From: Patagioenas fasciata
Taxonomy: Eukaryota > Chordata > Aves > Columbiformes > Columbidae
Direction of reading: 5' to 3'
DNA length: 64,000 nucleotides
Assembly (NCBI RefSeq): GCF_037038585.1
Contig: NC_092526.1
Location: 6,720,001 to 6,784,000, forward strand
How positions within the stretch are numbered: the first letter of the stretch is position 1; every line of letters starts with the position of its first letter. A model generated the notes under the pieces. The model was given only the letters and a program-made list of their open reading frames with translations, ran no database searches and had not been told where the DNA came from. Shown piece by piece: positions 27,511 to 42,400 of the stretch. The position numbers were made by a program, and so were the translations under genes.

Positions 27511-30500
27511 TCATAAGCAATACTCTTCACTCTCCCAGTCCTAAATCTATGCGATTATTCAGATTTATCCTTCTAAATAATCGTGCAAGGGAAATTATGT
27601 GGTTGTCCTTGATCAGTTCTCTAGGAGACTTTAATATGGAAACCCTGAGTCTCTTTGCCTGATGATGAAAAAAATACTGGGGTTTAACAGGCTTGATATT
27701 CTTTGTGGTTTTTCTGATGGTGACCCGAGTTGAAGTCCTAATGCTGCTGTGTGTGTGTAAGCTTTTCTGAGCCCAGCCTCATTTTCTGCCATGCAGTGTT
27801 GCCCACGTGTGTATTGAGAATTTGGGAGTTTTGTCATGAAATCTTAAATGTGTTCCCAAACTTCCTCCATGGCTAAGGAGGAGTCTGACTGAGGGTGAGG
27901 CACTGCAAATACCACGTAATCCATTGGTGCAACGTCCAGAGTAGCCACAAAATGATATTTATCCCTTTAGAACTGCAAAGTTACTTTGTATATTCCCAAA
28001 AAGCACCATGTTTCAGAGGAAAGCTGGATTTCCCAATGTGCATCGATGCAGGAGGCAATTACACACAGGCATATTTCTTTGCATCTAATGTGACGTATGT
28101 CCTGCCAGATATGTGTCTTTACAGTACCAGTAAGACTATGATGAAAGGAGGTCTTGAGCATCTGTTTATCTTTAACAGCATAAGCAGAAATTCATGGAAA
28201 TCATTAACAAAAAAATAAAGGAATCAAATAAGAGACAGTTAACTATATGAAGTCCTAAGTCTTAGCTCTAGGTAGTGCAATCATCTCAATATCTATTTCT
28301 TCTCATTTGCATGATTAATTGACATCTTGTTAACTGCTCATGCGGGACACTACAAATCAGCATGGAACAAAATAAACACTGTGCAACAGAGAAGAGAGAC
28401 TCTAATTCTGAATTATAATGGGAAAAAAGGGGGTTTTAAAAATACATTTAAGGAGTCAGCCTGTGTTACAGGCAAGGTAAAGTGGAGATTAAAGACGTTC
28501 TGAATGACTGGTGGAGAGCACATGTGGCAGCCTGCGATGGACTCGTAAGGCTGCTCTGACTCTGATGAATTCCAGACTGTGTATTGTCTCTGGCCACTGA
28601 TCTGAATAGCAAGATGTAATCACAAAAAAACATTTTTTAAAAAGGTATTCAAACTTATTGACAGAGTAGTCCAGTGGAATGTATTTCTTGGTTAATTTAT
28701 ACACATCTCTGAATGCTCAAGTTTACATGTGAATAAGAATTCAAATAAAGAAATATCCTGTCCTGGTGATGAAGGTTCTGCTGCAGAGTTGTTGTAAATA
28801 TAAATGCTGCATATAGAGCAGGAATATCTAATTTATGAAGTACCTGCTTTACAGTGCACTGTAGAGGTACTAGTGCTGAGGGCAGAAACCAGCAGTGGTC
28901 CAGCATGCAGAAATGTAATGCTTAAACCCCTTCTGAAAGGTCCCCTTGGTCCCTTGCCTCCGTGTCTGCAGGCAGGTGTCTGTCCCTTCAACATGTGTGC
29001 TGGGGACAGTGCCCGAGCAAGTGCTTTTGCTGGACCATGGTCACCACACAAGCCATTACATTGACATTGGAGATTTGGAAACCAGTGGGTACATGCAGAC
29101 CAGTAAGGAAGGGATGCAGCCACCGACATCTGTTCATACAATAGAGCTAAAATCATATCGCCTTTGTGATCAGAGTAAGAACATCAAAAGTGTTAGCATC
29201 AGCCCCACGCAATGCTTTGAACTTGTAGGGGTGGTGTTGTGAGGACAACTGTGGTGAAGGAGTCAATGGCTGCTGTTCTTCCGAACTGTGGAACGTCCCT
29301 GACTCCCCAGGGAGTTTCCACCACGGTCCCAAGGGTCCCTGCACCCTTTGCACAGGGAGCGATGCCAGGAGGAGCGGGCAGAGGTGGTGCCTTCCCATGC
29401 ATGGTGCTTGGCCAGGAGTGAACAACTACTTAAGGCTCTTGCACATCACAGCAGTGCTATTATGAGATTTATCTCCCTGTTGCAGCCTGGCAGTTCCAGT
29501 GGGAATTCTGGGCTAAATGGCATTTTTTTTCCATAAACCAAAGAGTAATTTAATTTTTTTTCTCTCTGGCTTGTTTTTTATTGCAGCAGCAGAAAGGACA
29601 ACAACTGATAAAGGGAGAAAGCAAGAGAGCTGCAGCAGTGATTTTCCATTTTATTTATGGTGACACTGTGTAGCAAAATGTAAAAATAGATCTCAGTGCT
29701 GACAGTTTCGTTGCTTCTTGATCTCAGGCTGGCACTCTGGGGCTCCCACCTCCACCACCTGTGAGGAGCAATGCCCGCACAAACGGATCGGGTGAAGACT
29801 TGAACCCGATGAATGAGGCGACTCTCAAAAAATCCAAGGTGAAAACAAAACAGGAAACAATTTACAGTTTGTTTTTCTTGGAGGAGACATCTCGGGCTGA
29901 ATCTTGCTCTCCTGAAACTGAAGTCAAAGGGATGAGTCTTGTGAATGATGAGAGAGAAGACTGGGAACTAGAGACACAGCAAAATTCTCCCAAAGGAGGA
30001 TATGAGAAATATCATTATAGCTGAAAACAGAAACATCTGGCTTCTGCTACAGGCTTTTCCAAATAGTACCCTATTTGCATGACAGGTGAGCAGTGGATCA
30101 TGCTGTGTGAGAGTTTTTGATCCAACAAAGCCTTACTGAAGGAGACAATGAATGTTTCGAAATCAATGGCCTGAACAAGGCATCCGTGGTGATGACCACA
30201 CAACCAAAAAAGCAAAAAATCCTAGTGGGGGCAACTCTAGCAAGTACAGAATCCATTCTATCGTTAGCTTTTCTTTTGAAAGCCACTCTTAGAGAAATGT
30301 GCCTCTTATTGGTTCTACTGCCAAGCCATGCATCTGATTTTTTTAGGAGAAAAAATAATCTTTTAAATGCATATAAAGTAATTACTGAACGAGAACAATC
30401 AAATGACAAAAGAGACAGACAATGGTCATGGCTGTAAAAGGTGTCTGTAAACCAGAAAGGGAAATAACATGGAAATATCTTTTCAGAAAGGGACAGCAGT

Positions 30501-33500
30501 ATTTAATGGCATGGATATGTCAGCCTGGCTTTTTTAAAAATGTTTATTGCCCACTGCTGGAGGAAGCAGCTGCAACGCCCATTGTCATTAATGCTGCAGG
30601 TGCGGTGCAAGTATTGCCACACTCGTCTAAACTTTTGATGTCCTCGAGGGACTGCACGGGGGAATGACTTTGATGGATCGCAGTTGCACTTGAAACCGAG
30701 CTAGGAAAGATTATCGTGTCTCAGGCAGAGAGATTCCACTCACCTGATTGTTTTTTGTTCTGATGAGATAATTTTTCTAATTAACCTTGATAACATAGAC
30801 ACACAGGCCTATCCACACATAGATGGAAATACATTTTCAAATGGGCATTTAACTTCTACCCGTGTTTTCTAGCAGTGAATACAGAAATTTAACACTTTGT
30901 TTGCCAGCTGTTTCATTTGGGAAACCAAAGCTGAACCTCTTTAACAGAAGCAGAAGTCCACACTTCATGAGCACCCACATGTTTTGCAGAGGCTGATTGA
31001 ATAAGGAGAGCAGTGTGAACTTAAGGGCAACCTTACAGTGTCAGCTGCCAATTTCTGTTTATTCCTCTTTGATGTTTATTAAGGAAGTCAGTGATGCTGT
31101 CCTTTTCTAAGCAGGGTCTGAGCGACTGAAAAAATGTTTTGACAGTCAAATCATGCTGGAACCTGGTCCTTTGGAAATGTTCAGTGTCTGAGCTTTGCCC
31201 CTGACACGAGCCCACTTAGGAACAGGAAGGACCATCTCATAATCCTGCTGAATTCACATGAAAATCATCCTGGAAGCAAAATGAACCATTCCCCCTTCTC
31301 TCACCTACTTTGTTCCATTTTAAAATTATTCAAGTGCCCAGCCAGTGTTGCTTCCAGAAGATTTTCAAGGCTTTCTGGAGTCCCTTTGCTCCTGTCTGGC
31401 TTTATGCCAACACTGATTTTCTGCTACACAGAGCTGGAAAAGCAGTTCTCTGCTTCCCGAAAGGAGCCATGGCACCTGCGAGAAAGAACAAGCAACTCCC
31501 TGGTCATCTTTTCACCATGTCCTTTGGACTTGCTGCGGGTGGGCCGAGGCGAGCGCTGCTCTGAAGGGCTGTCCCAGAGCACTTGCTGGAGCTGGTGTGT
31601 TTCTCTGACACATGAAAGATGCTAAAGCTTGCTGAGAAGGCAATATAAAAAAGAATCTAACACATCATCTAGGCTCAAATGCGATAAATGTGAATTTATT
31701 CCTAAGCATTGATCATATTTTTGAGTCTCTGACTATGATGATATCAGTAGAGCAGTGTTTAAAAGGAGCTGCAACATCAGTTCATAAACCTTCATACAGG
31801 CAGAGGAACTGAGAAACTGTAATATAGGTAACAACCTGTATTTTCCTCAGGAGCTGGGAATTCAAATTCAGGGAGAAGGTTTAGCAGGATATTTGGCACC
31901 AGCTAAATGGAATTTAAGAGAGGGCCAATGTATATATGAGTTTTAAGAAGACAGCAATTTTAGACATATCACAGTTCTCTTTTATCTCTTCAAATGTCAT
32001 GCCAATACCTCACCACAAATCTGCCTTTCCCCATCTCAGAGAGAGCCTACTCCAGTTTTTGCCTCAGCTAGGTTTAGAGGAAGCCAATAGTTAGCTGTCC
32101 ACTTTCATGGGACTTTATAGATCTTTTAACACATCTGGGAAAAGATGCAATTGCTGTGGGTGAGCATTACTTTGTTAAGAAGAGATCACTCTGTGGGATT
32201 GGCTTTCTTTACCTATAGCAAGTTTTTGGTCTTACTCGTTTTGAAGAAATCAATGATACTTTCCATTTCTGAGCCCATTTTACAAAGATTGTAAAATTAA
32301 AGTGTTTTGAAAACAAAAATATGCCAATACTCAGAAATTAGTCACTTGAAAACCCAGTTGTGTCATTGGCCTGCACATGCTGGTGGGGAGCTACCATTCA
32401 CCCAGATCCCAAAGACATTCTTTGTGATGGTTCACAAATAATTTGGGAAAATTTAGACTTAATACTGTGTATATTTTTTTTTTGCTCAATGGGTAACACA
32501 GTTCTGATAATGTGTTATGTTTTTCCAGATACACTTTGGTGAGGAGCTTTGTTTCCCTTAACTAATTTCTGAGGCATACAGTCTTTCTACTTCATCAGCC
32601 TTTGCTATAACTTTTAAAGGACACAGAGAAAGAACAGATGGAAATAATAATAATTGCTTACTTTGAACATTGCAGGAAATGCACAATGACTATAAGGTCT
32701 CATCCAAAGTTAATGCAAAGACTATCAATCTATTGTACTTATATTGCCTTCGTTACTGTAGGATCTGAGCACCTCAGCAGCTTTCAGAAATTTATTCTCA
32801 GGACTACTTGAGGTGGGGGAGCATATTTTTCCTCATTTCACTGAAGCAAAGACTTGAGCTTCCCAATGTCATAAACACTGATGGATCAGGAATTTGAAGT
32901 TGGATGTTTCGATGTAACCAGACCCCACATGGCCTGCGTTCAGGGTGGGTTCTGGGTCCAGCTCAGCCTGACACACATTTGTCATCTTTAATCCCAAGCA
33001 CTTAAAGCCATATGTGGACTACAGTACCAAGTGTGATGACCAAGTGGACTATAACAGCTGTTTAACCATCTCATATGCCTAAGCACATCAAAAGCTAGTT
33101 CTAGTGAAGTGAATCTCAAGAAATTATAAAGGCATTATGAATCATACCAAAATCCATGTGATTTTTCTACAGTTCACTAAAATTGTCTTGTCCCTCTCAG
33201 ATGATATGCATGTTAATTACTGAACAGGATGTGAACAGAAAATCACTGACAAAAGAGTCCTGCTAAGCCTAAATAACATGACCTTTGTGATAATCAGGAG
33301 CAAAACCAGTCAGAACACCTCACTGATGTTTCTTGCCCACGTTCCACTGCCTTGGGCACCTGATCCTACCACATCTGTTATCTCCCTTGATCCACCTGCC
33401 ACATTGCAGTTGTACCTCCCTCCTGCTTTCTCACGGGACATTCCCAGGGGCAGAGTTTCCCATTCAGCAACTTTTGGCACATTTGTGCCTTGACATCCTG

Positions 33501-36500
33501 GTGCTTTCATCCCACCGGTCCCATCCATGATGATCTACACTGATGGGTCACTGTGCTTGTGGCTTGCCCTCCCGGGCACATGCGCCACTGCATCCCTATA
33601 GCATTAAGCAGCCACAAAACTCCTCCAGCATCCCCAGCTGACACAGTGCTCTCCAACACCCTGGTGTTGGTTATAAAGTTCCCTTGTATAGGGGATTGTG
33701 CACAACAATTTGGGATATGGAGGCCTGTGTTGTGAGGAAGACCCTCCTGCTTTAAAAAACAGGTTTGGAGCAATCACAGCTGAAGGTTTTACTCTGCTAG
33801 AGGGAGGAATCAGTACTTCATTCATGCACTAAGTGGTAGATCTCACCTGTTCTGTTTTGTTCTGGATGAAAGCAGTGTAATGGTTTTTGTGACAAGCGAG
33901 CCTGCAGCAAACGGGGTGTCACCAGCATCCACAAAAGTGATTCTTGTGAAACAGAAGGCAAGAACATTGGGTCTGAAAAGAAATGCAGTATTTTAAACAA
34001 CACAGGATATAAAATGAGATTTTGGGGTTAAAGGTTTGGGTGATTGTTTTGTTTTTGAAGAAATAAAACCAGGAATAATATGTGAGCATTCATCAAACGT
34101 GTCTACACATTTGCTACATTTGCAGTACACGAAGTGTGCAATTTTGGGTCATTGTGTGTGATATAACAACAACATAGATATTAATTTGAAGTAAATGTGT
34201 TCTGAATACAGTGCTTGTGTGATTTCCAGGAAGTACATGAAGACAGCATGAAGGGCTTAGCTATGGGGATTGGAATAGTAGGGAGAACTCAGAAACCACA
34301 GTTAAAGAACTTAAAAAGAACATCTGAGAAGATGAACCTTTTGATAGGATTTAAACTGCCTATGGGATTCAAGAGCTTTAATCAACAAAAGCAGCTTATT
34401 TCATCAATGTCATGAGCAATAGCAGAAAAGGCATCATCAGTGAAGAACACTGCAGAAAACAATTTCTCTGGTTTAAAAAAAACTGTTTAGAGAAATCTGA
34501 GACTCCTCCCTTTGTCTGGTGACCATCTGGATAGATTTTGCTTTGGAAAGCCTGTCCTGAACTTGAAGCAAACAAACATTTGTTCACATGGTGGGAAAGA
34601 AAAGATTGAAGCAATGTGCCAGAGCTGGAAAAGTCACCCATGCATATCAGTATATTTACCTAGAGCAAGAAAAATTGCTTTTTATTTCTGGGACATTATC
34701 TTTGGTCCCCTTGCAAAGGTCTCCTTGACCATCCTGAATAGCATAAAGTCAGGAAAAAGATACTTCTTGTTTTCCCATATATGACATGTATTTCTATAAT
34801 ACATATTTGCATTTAAGATGTTACCAGAAGACTCTTGCACCATATTAGAGTTTCTGAGGGTTCATTTTTGTGTTCCTTAAGGAGGTTTTAGCCACCCCAA
34901 AGCAGTTTGTGGTAAGCAGTTCCCCGGGGCAGGAGGTGCTGGCAGCCCAGAGCACACCGCAGGGTTCCTGGTGAGTTCTGCAGCGCCCGTACCCAGCCAG
35001 GCAGTGGTGCCAGATGGTGCCTCCTGCACCAGGCTGGGATGCCAGAGCCAAACCCCGGCCATGGCGGGCAGCTGGCTTCACACTGATGGACCCAAAGCCA
35101 ACAGCTGCTGCCAGGGCCCTATCCAAGATCTATAAAGAGGAATAGAGAGTAAACTCCATAATAGGGAGGGAAAATGCAAAGAGGCAAAAATGTTTATTTT
35201 CCTTTACGGTTAGCCATTATGAATTTGGGTGGCACTGTTTTGGATGGACCTGGGCAACTCTGTCTCTATGCTTCAATATATTCACTCAAACACTCATTTA
35301 AATGAGCTGGCAGTTCAGGTGATGGCTGATTCCCATTTCAACCTATTTAGCATCGTTGGCTGTTTCTTTGCTGACTGAAATATATGATATCTTTCAACAA
35401 AAAAACAGTGACTTCTAAAAATATACACATCAAACCCAGACAGCAAGTAAACTTTTATGCTCTTTAACATTCCCAATTGTCAATATTTACTACACCTCTG
35501 AACCTGCCTCACCCAGTGCACAAAGTCAGGAGGAATGTCTTATTTCATATTTCTTCTTTTCACAGCTTTGAGTATGGTGTAAGTAACTTTTGCCATAAAG
35601 TCAGCTAACATGATCCCTCACCTTAAACGTGTATAATTTACAAATGTAAAAATGATGGGTTGTCATTTATATGAATCCACATATAGGGTGAAAAGTTAGA
35701 ATATTTTGGAAGGACCTGATACATACTCCACAAAGGACACTGATAAGTGTTACATTGACTCTTGCTTACTTGTGCACTATCATTGCACTGACAGAAAGAC
35801 AAACACATTGTTTGACTAACATAAAGTAGTTCAAGGCTACTTCACTAGTGTATATTTTGACAAGCTGATGTGCATTTTTATAGGTGCAAATATACATATA
35901 TCTCAAATACATACCTGGAAGAGTTTACGTTCAAGATGAAACCCCTTTTCTTTAAAGACAATTTTGATATTTTTTTGTTTTAAAATTTCCTTGAAGTGAA
36001 CTACAAATTATTCAGTATTAAAAGGAACGCCAAAGACTTAAAATAAAGTATATGTGTTAAAATGCTTCAAATTCCAGTTGAAACTTTCTGAAATTTTTAT
36101 AGCAAATTGAGGGCACCTATACAGGCACATGTTACCTTCCTGCCAGCATTGCAGACTCTGAGAGCTGAATTATTAGGAAAGCTCTTTTGCTGGATTTCAG
36201 ACAAATCATTTTAATGTGCCAAAATTGATTTGGCATGAAATCATCAATAGACCCTCCAGAATACTAATAGCATTAAAGACAGAGGCCAGGGCTGTCAAAG
36301 TTGCTTGGCTAAAGTTGGGCTCATAAATTAGTAGTTAGGCATCCAAATTAAAGTCTTCTGCTTCCAGATGTGCTGTGTGTCTGTCGGTCCAGCTGAAGAG
36401 ATTTCAGCAAGCGACACATGGGGGCACTGGGGATACTGGGGATGAGGGGAAGAGTTCTTTTAATGGATTTGTTTCTCAGCTCAAGTCTTCATCTACAAGC

Positions 36501-39300
36501 CTCAGATGCTGTATGTAATGACCTTAGGTAATAATGTAACCACTATAGTTTTGTGCGTTTATTATTTTTTTAAAACAAGTCCACAGATCTTGACTATGAA
36601 TAACATGTCTTTCTTTTCATCCTTCAAAAACACCCTTTCAACTCCCTTCATGGCCTTGAGTGAGACTTCTCCCATCCTCTGCTTACTCATCCATAAGACA
36701 GCAATGATAATGCTTATTTTCCATGTATGCTGTGAACATCTCTCATTATATTCAGCTACTTTCCCTAAAGCACAAATTTCCTGTAGGAACTCTGGATTGG
36801 AAATATAGAACAATTTTCTTCCCCCAAGCTAGTCGTACTTATGGAAATTAAGAGTGTGAAACAGCATTTGGATTGGGTCTTTAGGCAATCAGACACATGC
36901 GTGCTATCTCTGTAACATTTAGGGACAGAATCCTTGGGTAACATAAATCTGGTTTCTTTAGTGAATTTTTAAAACTTTCTTTTGGTAGTGGTATTGATTC
37001 AGTTCAGCAGAGGTCTGGGCCTCTGCCTTTTCAGTAGCAACGTTTGCTAAAATGACTGGGAAAAGTACTGTACAGGAGGAGATCTGCAGCCAAGCAACAA
37101 CTCAAGGGAGCTAAAACTGTCGTAGCTGATTAACAGAAATGAAAGCTGCTCAGAAACAAATCTGAGTATGAATTTGGAACACAAGAATTAATTGAGAAGG
37201 GGATTCTCTTTGTACTTCTTTTAGTAGGTCAGACAGTTTATCCACTAAGATGCCTTTGAAGCTGCCAGCAAAAGAGGCGTCACTGTAAAGATGAAACGAG
37301 CTAGTGAGTGAAGTCATCTGTTTGTCCTAAACCCTACTATTGGGAGTGAATTAGTTGCACGGTGAGTAACAGAAGTCTAAGCCAAAGATGCTCCATTAGC
37401 TTTTTCAAAGAGAGGCTAAGAAAGGGATCTCTGTGGCAAGCGATGAGCTGACAGTAACATGCAGCCTCTATTAATGCAAGAACAGGGACGTAAAGCTGGA
37501 AGGGTGAATTTCTGCTTCATTCACACAGCTGTGCAATGCTTCTGCTTTAATATTCCTGCTTTCGCTGCAGAAAACACCAAAGGACTGAAGGCACTCATGG
37601 AACGGTGGTGCAGGGCAGGTGAAAGTTGCAGTGATATTGTGGTGACTTAGCAGACGACTATTCACGTAGCTATGTGGGAGTTTTTATATTGGTGTTAATG
37701 GGAAGAAGCTCACAAGGAATGAAGAAAAAAAAACAACAGATATAGGCACAGGAATTGACCTCTAGCATAGAGGAAAAAGACTGCAGCTCCTGCTGAAGTC
37801 AATGGAGGGAGAGATTTCACTAATAACATACAGAAAAGTATTTGAGAAACAGAAGCGCACATTCAGAGCAAAGCAAATGAACTGTTTGTTCTAAGACTTG
37901 GCTGTTTGAAGATATTGACAGTAGAAAAATTCACTTTTTAAAACTGCCTCTGCTCTTAATGAATAAAGACCATGTAAGATAGTTGTCCCAAAGAGGGCAG
38001 GAATAAAAGAGATATTAAGATCTGGCAGTCCTGCTCTTCCTCATCAGACAGGAGTTGTGGCAGATCGTGCCATCCTCTGCCTCCAGCATCCAACCTTGTA
38101 CCCAAGGAATCACTCACCCTTCGCTGAGGATCAATTAGGTATAAGAAATGGAGGAAAAGAGGATGCAGTCACAGAATATGACACATTTTAGGAAGTAAAT
38201 TGTGAAAACAATACTTCTTTGGCCACATTTTTCCACACCTATAGCTCCAAAACCAATAGATGCGGCTTTTTGTCATGATGCTGTATTATGTTGTATTTAT
38301 TGTTTTTTCCAGCCTAAAGTGCTTTGTGTGTGAGATTAAAAAACTGCAAGTCTCAGGCCATCTGGCCAACCAAATGGATTTAGTGTACAGGATCACTGCC
38401 AGATGTATGCCAGTTGTAAGTTTAATTTTTGAACATATAAAGTGCCTGGGGCTCTGTGTCTGTTATTCAGAGGAAATCATGTTCCACTTTTCCAAAATAA
38501 TACAGATATAGTTTGAATCTAGGTGTATGGTCTTTTCTCCTTCACATGATTTAAGGCATATTCTTTCTTTCTCATCAAGAAAAACAACAGCAAGAGAATT
38601 TTGCATATATCTGACACATTATGTATGTTTGATCACATCTGTCTGACCTTATGGAACAGTAGGAAACACAGCAATAAGTTTTCGTAAGGAGCTTCATAGA
38701 ATTTGGTTAATTGAAAGATAAAATCGCACAGAGTACTTTAGATTAATTTACACTTACATTTATTTATGATCAACTTGGAGAATAAATATGTTTTCAAGTA
38801 TATAATAGTTTATAATATCTTAAAAGTGATATTTAATTGATTTGACTTATTTTAAAAGATGAGCTAATGGAAGATGAGATGATACATTTTTAGCTTTACA
38901 GACTGTAAGAAGGATAAAGTGCATTTAATTTTTTATTTTGCAAATGTTCTGCCCTAACAAGTTCTACAGCACATCTGAGATAGATATTGTGGAAATGAGG
39001 AAAGGTATGAGCGCAGATAGCTCTGGGCTTTGCAAAAAGGTCTGGAGGGTTTTGTTCAAAACAGACCAGTTGAAAGCCAGGGTAGAGCAGGATTTGGGTG
39101 ATGGGAAACAGTGATTTGCAGGTCTGGCTTTCCCGCCTAACGCACTGCTGCCCACATCAGTGTATTTCTTTGCCGCTGAGATACTGAGGTTGAATTACTT
39201 CCTCCTAAACAGACCTGAAGGCCCAATGAATCAGAGATAAATGTTTGGAAAGGAAAGAAAAACTTGTTTGTCAGGGCAGAGTAATTCTCCCCTGTCTGAT
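27511..39300. other. Intergenic, nothing recognised
   Basis: Long AT-rich stretch without identified repeats or exons. A GC-rich patch at about 34,900-35,115 has six or so CpGs. Open frames of up to 114 codons are unfamiliar. Confidence 0.5.
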
Positions 39301-39317
39301 GGAGCAGTGAGGAGGAG

Positions 39318-39426
39318 CCGCTGAAATCCCATCGTCCCCAGCGGCCAGGGGCTCCTGCAGCAGATCTCGGTGCCCTGGAGGCTCGGCCACCGGTTCAGCC
39401 CAGTCCGCTGCGCACACCGCATTCCG
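39318..39426. promoter_or_regulatory. Very small CpG-dense cluster
   Basis: Ten CpG dinucleotides occur in about 110 bp, including CACCGGTTC and CTGCGCACACCGC words, with CpG-poor DNA on both sides. It is too short for a standard CpG island. A protein-binding cluster that is unmethylated in germ cells is one explanation. Confidence 0.35.
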
Positions 39427-42400
39427 CACTTTCCATCAAGTTAAAGTATATGTAGGCAAAAATGTTTGGAAAAAGAGAGGGATGGCAGTGTTGCTAGAAG
39501 TAGCGTCTCTGATAGGAATTTCTTTGCAAGTGTCTTGATCACTGAAAACAAATCTCAGTCTTTCAAGATTTCCATTAGCCTTGAAATCATGCTCCTGGAG
39601 ATGGGTGGGAAGTTTTTGTGAGCAGCTCAGATTGGTATGTTAGCAACCCAGATGATTACGCAGTGGGAAGGGCTCCATGTGGTTTTGGGTGCATCTTTCC
39701 AATGAAGAGCCTTAAAAGAAAAGCTGGCATTGTAATTTGTATTTTATTTCATTCTTGAAAGTAATTTTCCCTGTGGTATTAACCATTTTCTCCTGCAAAC
39801 TGATCCAGGGGGTGGGAATCAGGGAAATCAAATAAATAGTAGATTTCATAAAGTAAGGAACAGCAAATTGAGCAAAAGGAGGATTATGAAGACTAAATCT
39901 TTTGTTCAAGGAGTGATTAAAAAGCATTAAGTTGGATGGAGTCAATCTAGAGATTAACTGCATGAACATTCTGCCCTGTTTTTCTTCAGTTTTGTTTTAC
40001 ATGTATTAAGAAATTGGGGTGGGAGAGACCTCTTGAGGACTGCTGAGACTGGGGCTTTTTGAAAATAACAGTTGAGCAAAATCAGTTGGACATAAGCTCT
40101 GTTTTGTGATTTCCAGGCAATGTAAATTATCCTGGACAGCTGTGTCCAAGACCAGCAAGAGTAAGTTGAGTGCTTTTTTCCAGCAGAGGACTCGAGCAAT
40201 TCACACCCAAATTTATGTGCCATGGGGATTCCTCCAGGCAATGAAATTCTGGGATTTGAAGCCTCCTCTCCCAATGGCTTAAGGAAAAACAGTTCCCCTG
40301 CCCAAGAGCAAATACAGCTGCAGTTCATTGCTGAAAGAAGGAAGTGTCAGGGTAATTGCTGTTTGCTTTGCATTCAGAATACTTTTTTTTTTCCCCTCCC
40401 TGTGGTTTTAGATTAAATCTGCACAAGATGCAGGCATCCAGCTCTCTGGATGTTGTTTGCCTTAAATAAAATTGTGTGTTTAGAGGAGCACGGCTCCTTT
40501 CCAGGAAAGAGCAATAGTATGAAGTAGGAGTTATCAGTGTACACTATATCACAGCCATGGACATTTATCAAGAGAAACTAAAAACAACAAAATGTTTCTA
40601 CACTCTGCTTGTACCCAGCACTTGGAAGTCTCTGAGCCTTTTTTCCACACTCTGTTTATACAGAGAGATCAAGGGTAGCGGACAGAGTACAGCTGTAAAC
40701 ATAAATGAAGTTGGTATATTATTTTTTTCCACAGCTTTTTTGCCTTTACTGACTTAATTGCTTTCTTCTGTTTAGACTGTGGTTTTAAATGAATTGCTAG
40801 TTTGATTTAAAACTAATTGTTAATTTCAAAGTCATCTCTCTCCATCATGGGCTCTTTGGTCAACACATATTCACATTTCAGTCCGGTTCTCACTAGAGAC
40901 TGAGCTTAGCTCTTGTGTAGTGCAGGGCCCAGGATGCCTGATCATCTTCATCTCCCCTCCTTTCTTCCCTCCAACCATTCTCACCTCTCCTCCAAAATCA
41001 CTAGTATTCCCATGGAAATTTGCTTAATCAGGCATCGAACCAAAACCTCCACGTTGTTCTAGCCAAGATAGTTGAAAAGCTGAAACAAAACTTGAGTTGA
41101 AGTCGGTTATCTCCAACCATAGGTGATAAGCATACATATATATATTTTTTTTTCTCTTTCAACCACAGTGGATTATCATAAAATCATAATGTCTCTCAGA
41201 ATTGCTTTTCCAAGGGGTGATGCTGTATAAATCATAAAAACTAGACATGGCAAATGTTGAGCAGGTCTCCTTGTCCAACCATCTGCCAGGAGAAGATTGT
41301 TCCCTGCAGAATTTTCCCCAGTCTTCTGCTGTAGCAAAGAGAATCTTTATCTGCAGAATAGCTCCACACCTTTTTATAGTCTTGCAGAACTCATTATCTT
41401 TAGTTACAGAGACATGACTTTACACCCCGGTTACAGAATAAGATCCCTCTGTCCGCAGAGTTGCAGCTGGGTTTGCCCATGTGCGCATCCCCAAAACTAC
41501 AAGTGTGGAAGCTGATATGCATTTGCAGCTCAGTAATTAAATCAGAAACATATCCACCACAATCACATATCCTTCCATAACCCACTGATAACCAAATGGC
41601 CACAACTTGATTACTCCCTCATGAAAAATAGGCATCACAGCGAAGTGTTCCTGTGCATGTAAAGCAGAGAAGGAACATTTCATTACCAGATCCTCTCCCT
41701 CTTTGCCAGAAGCTACCAAACAATAAAATGGGGAGAGATAGCTTGTGGCATCTGTCAGCGCAAGTAGCCTTTGGTTCAACCTGGGCGGTTATAAATATTA
41801 TATTAGAAGTATTAGCAAGAGCAGATTGGATTGCAGCAGGTCCAGAATGAGGCACCCTGAAGGCTGGCGGTAAAGCTGGAAGAAAAGAAATGGTTTGGCA
41901 TAGTTATCTTCTGCTCTGCATTGTGCAAGGAATGAAGAGGAAAGAGGGAAATCTTTCTTCCTTGATTCACCTCATCTGGAGCATCTGTTTGGAAGAGCCA
42001 CTTCCACCACCTTGGAAAAGATGGACCACGCCTGCATGGGCAACACCATGACACATGACACCATTCTCACAACATCTATTTAATTACCCTCATCACTCTT
42101 TTGTGCTTTTCTGGACCTATTTCTTAATGCTTAACTAAGTTTGCATCACCATTGGATGTGGGCAGGGGTTGCACTTTGGGCCAGAGCTGGGAGTGCAGGT
42201 TCAACCTGCGCAGACTTCATGGGTGGACGAGAGCACACCAGTGAGGGACAGAGTTTGAAGACATTCAGGCACCGAAAGATTACAAAATAGTTACTGACTC
42301 CTCTTTGTTTTCACAAAATGAGAGCTGCTGAACCCGACGTTTAGTTTTTTACTCTCAGCTTTAGACACCACAATGAATTTTTAAGTCTGGTTCAAGTCTC

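Noticed and set aside
27024..27530. 168-codon minus-strand and 128-codon plus-strand frames
   Set aside because: They overlap each other in a GC-rich patch where stops are rare. Neither shows a known domain.
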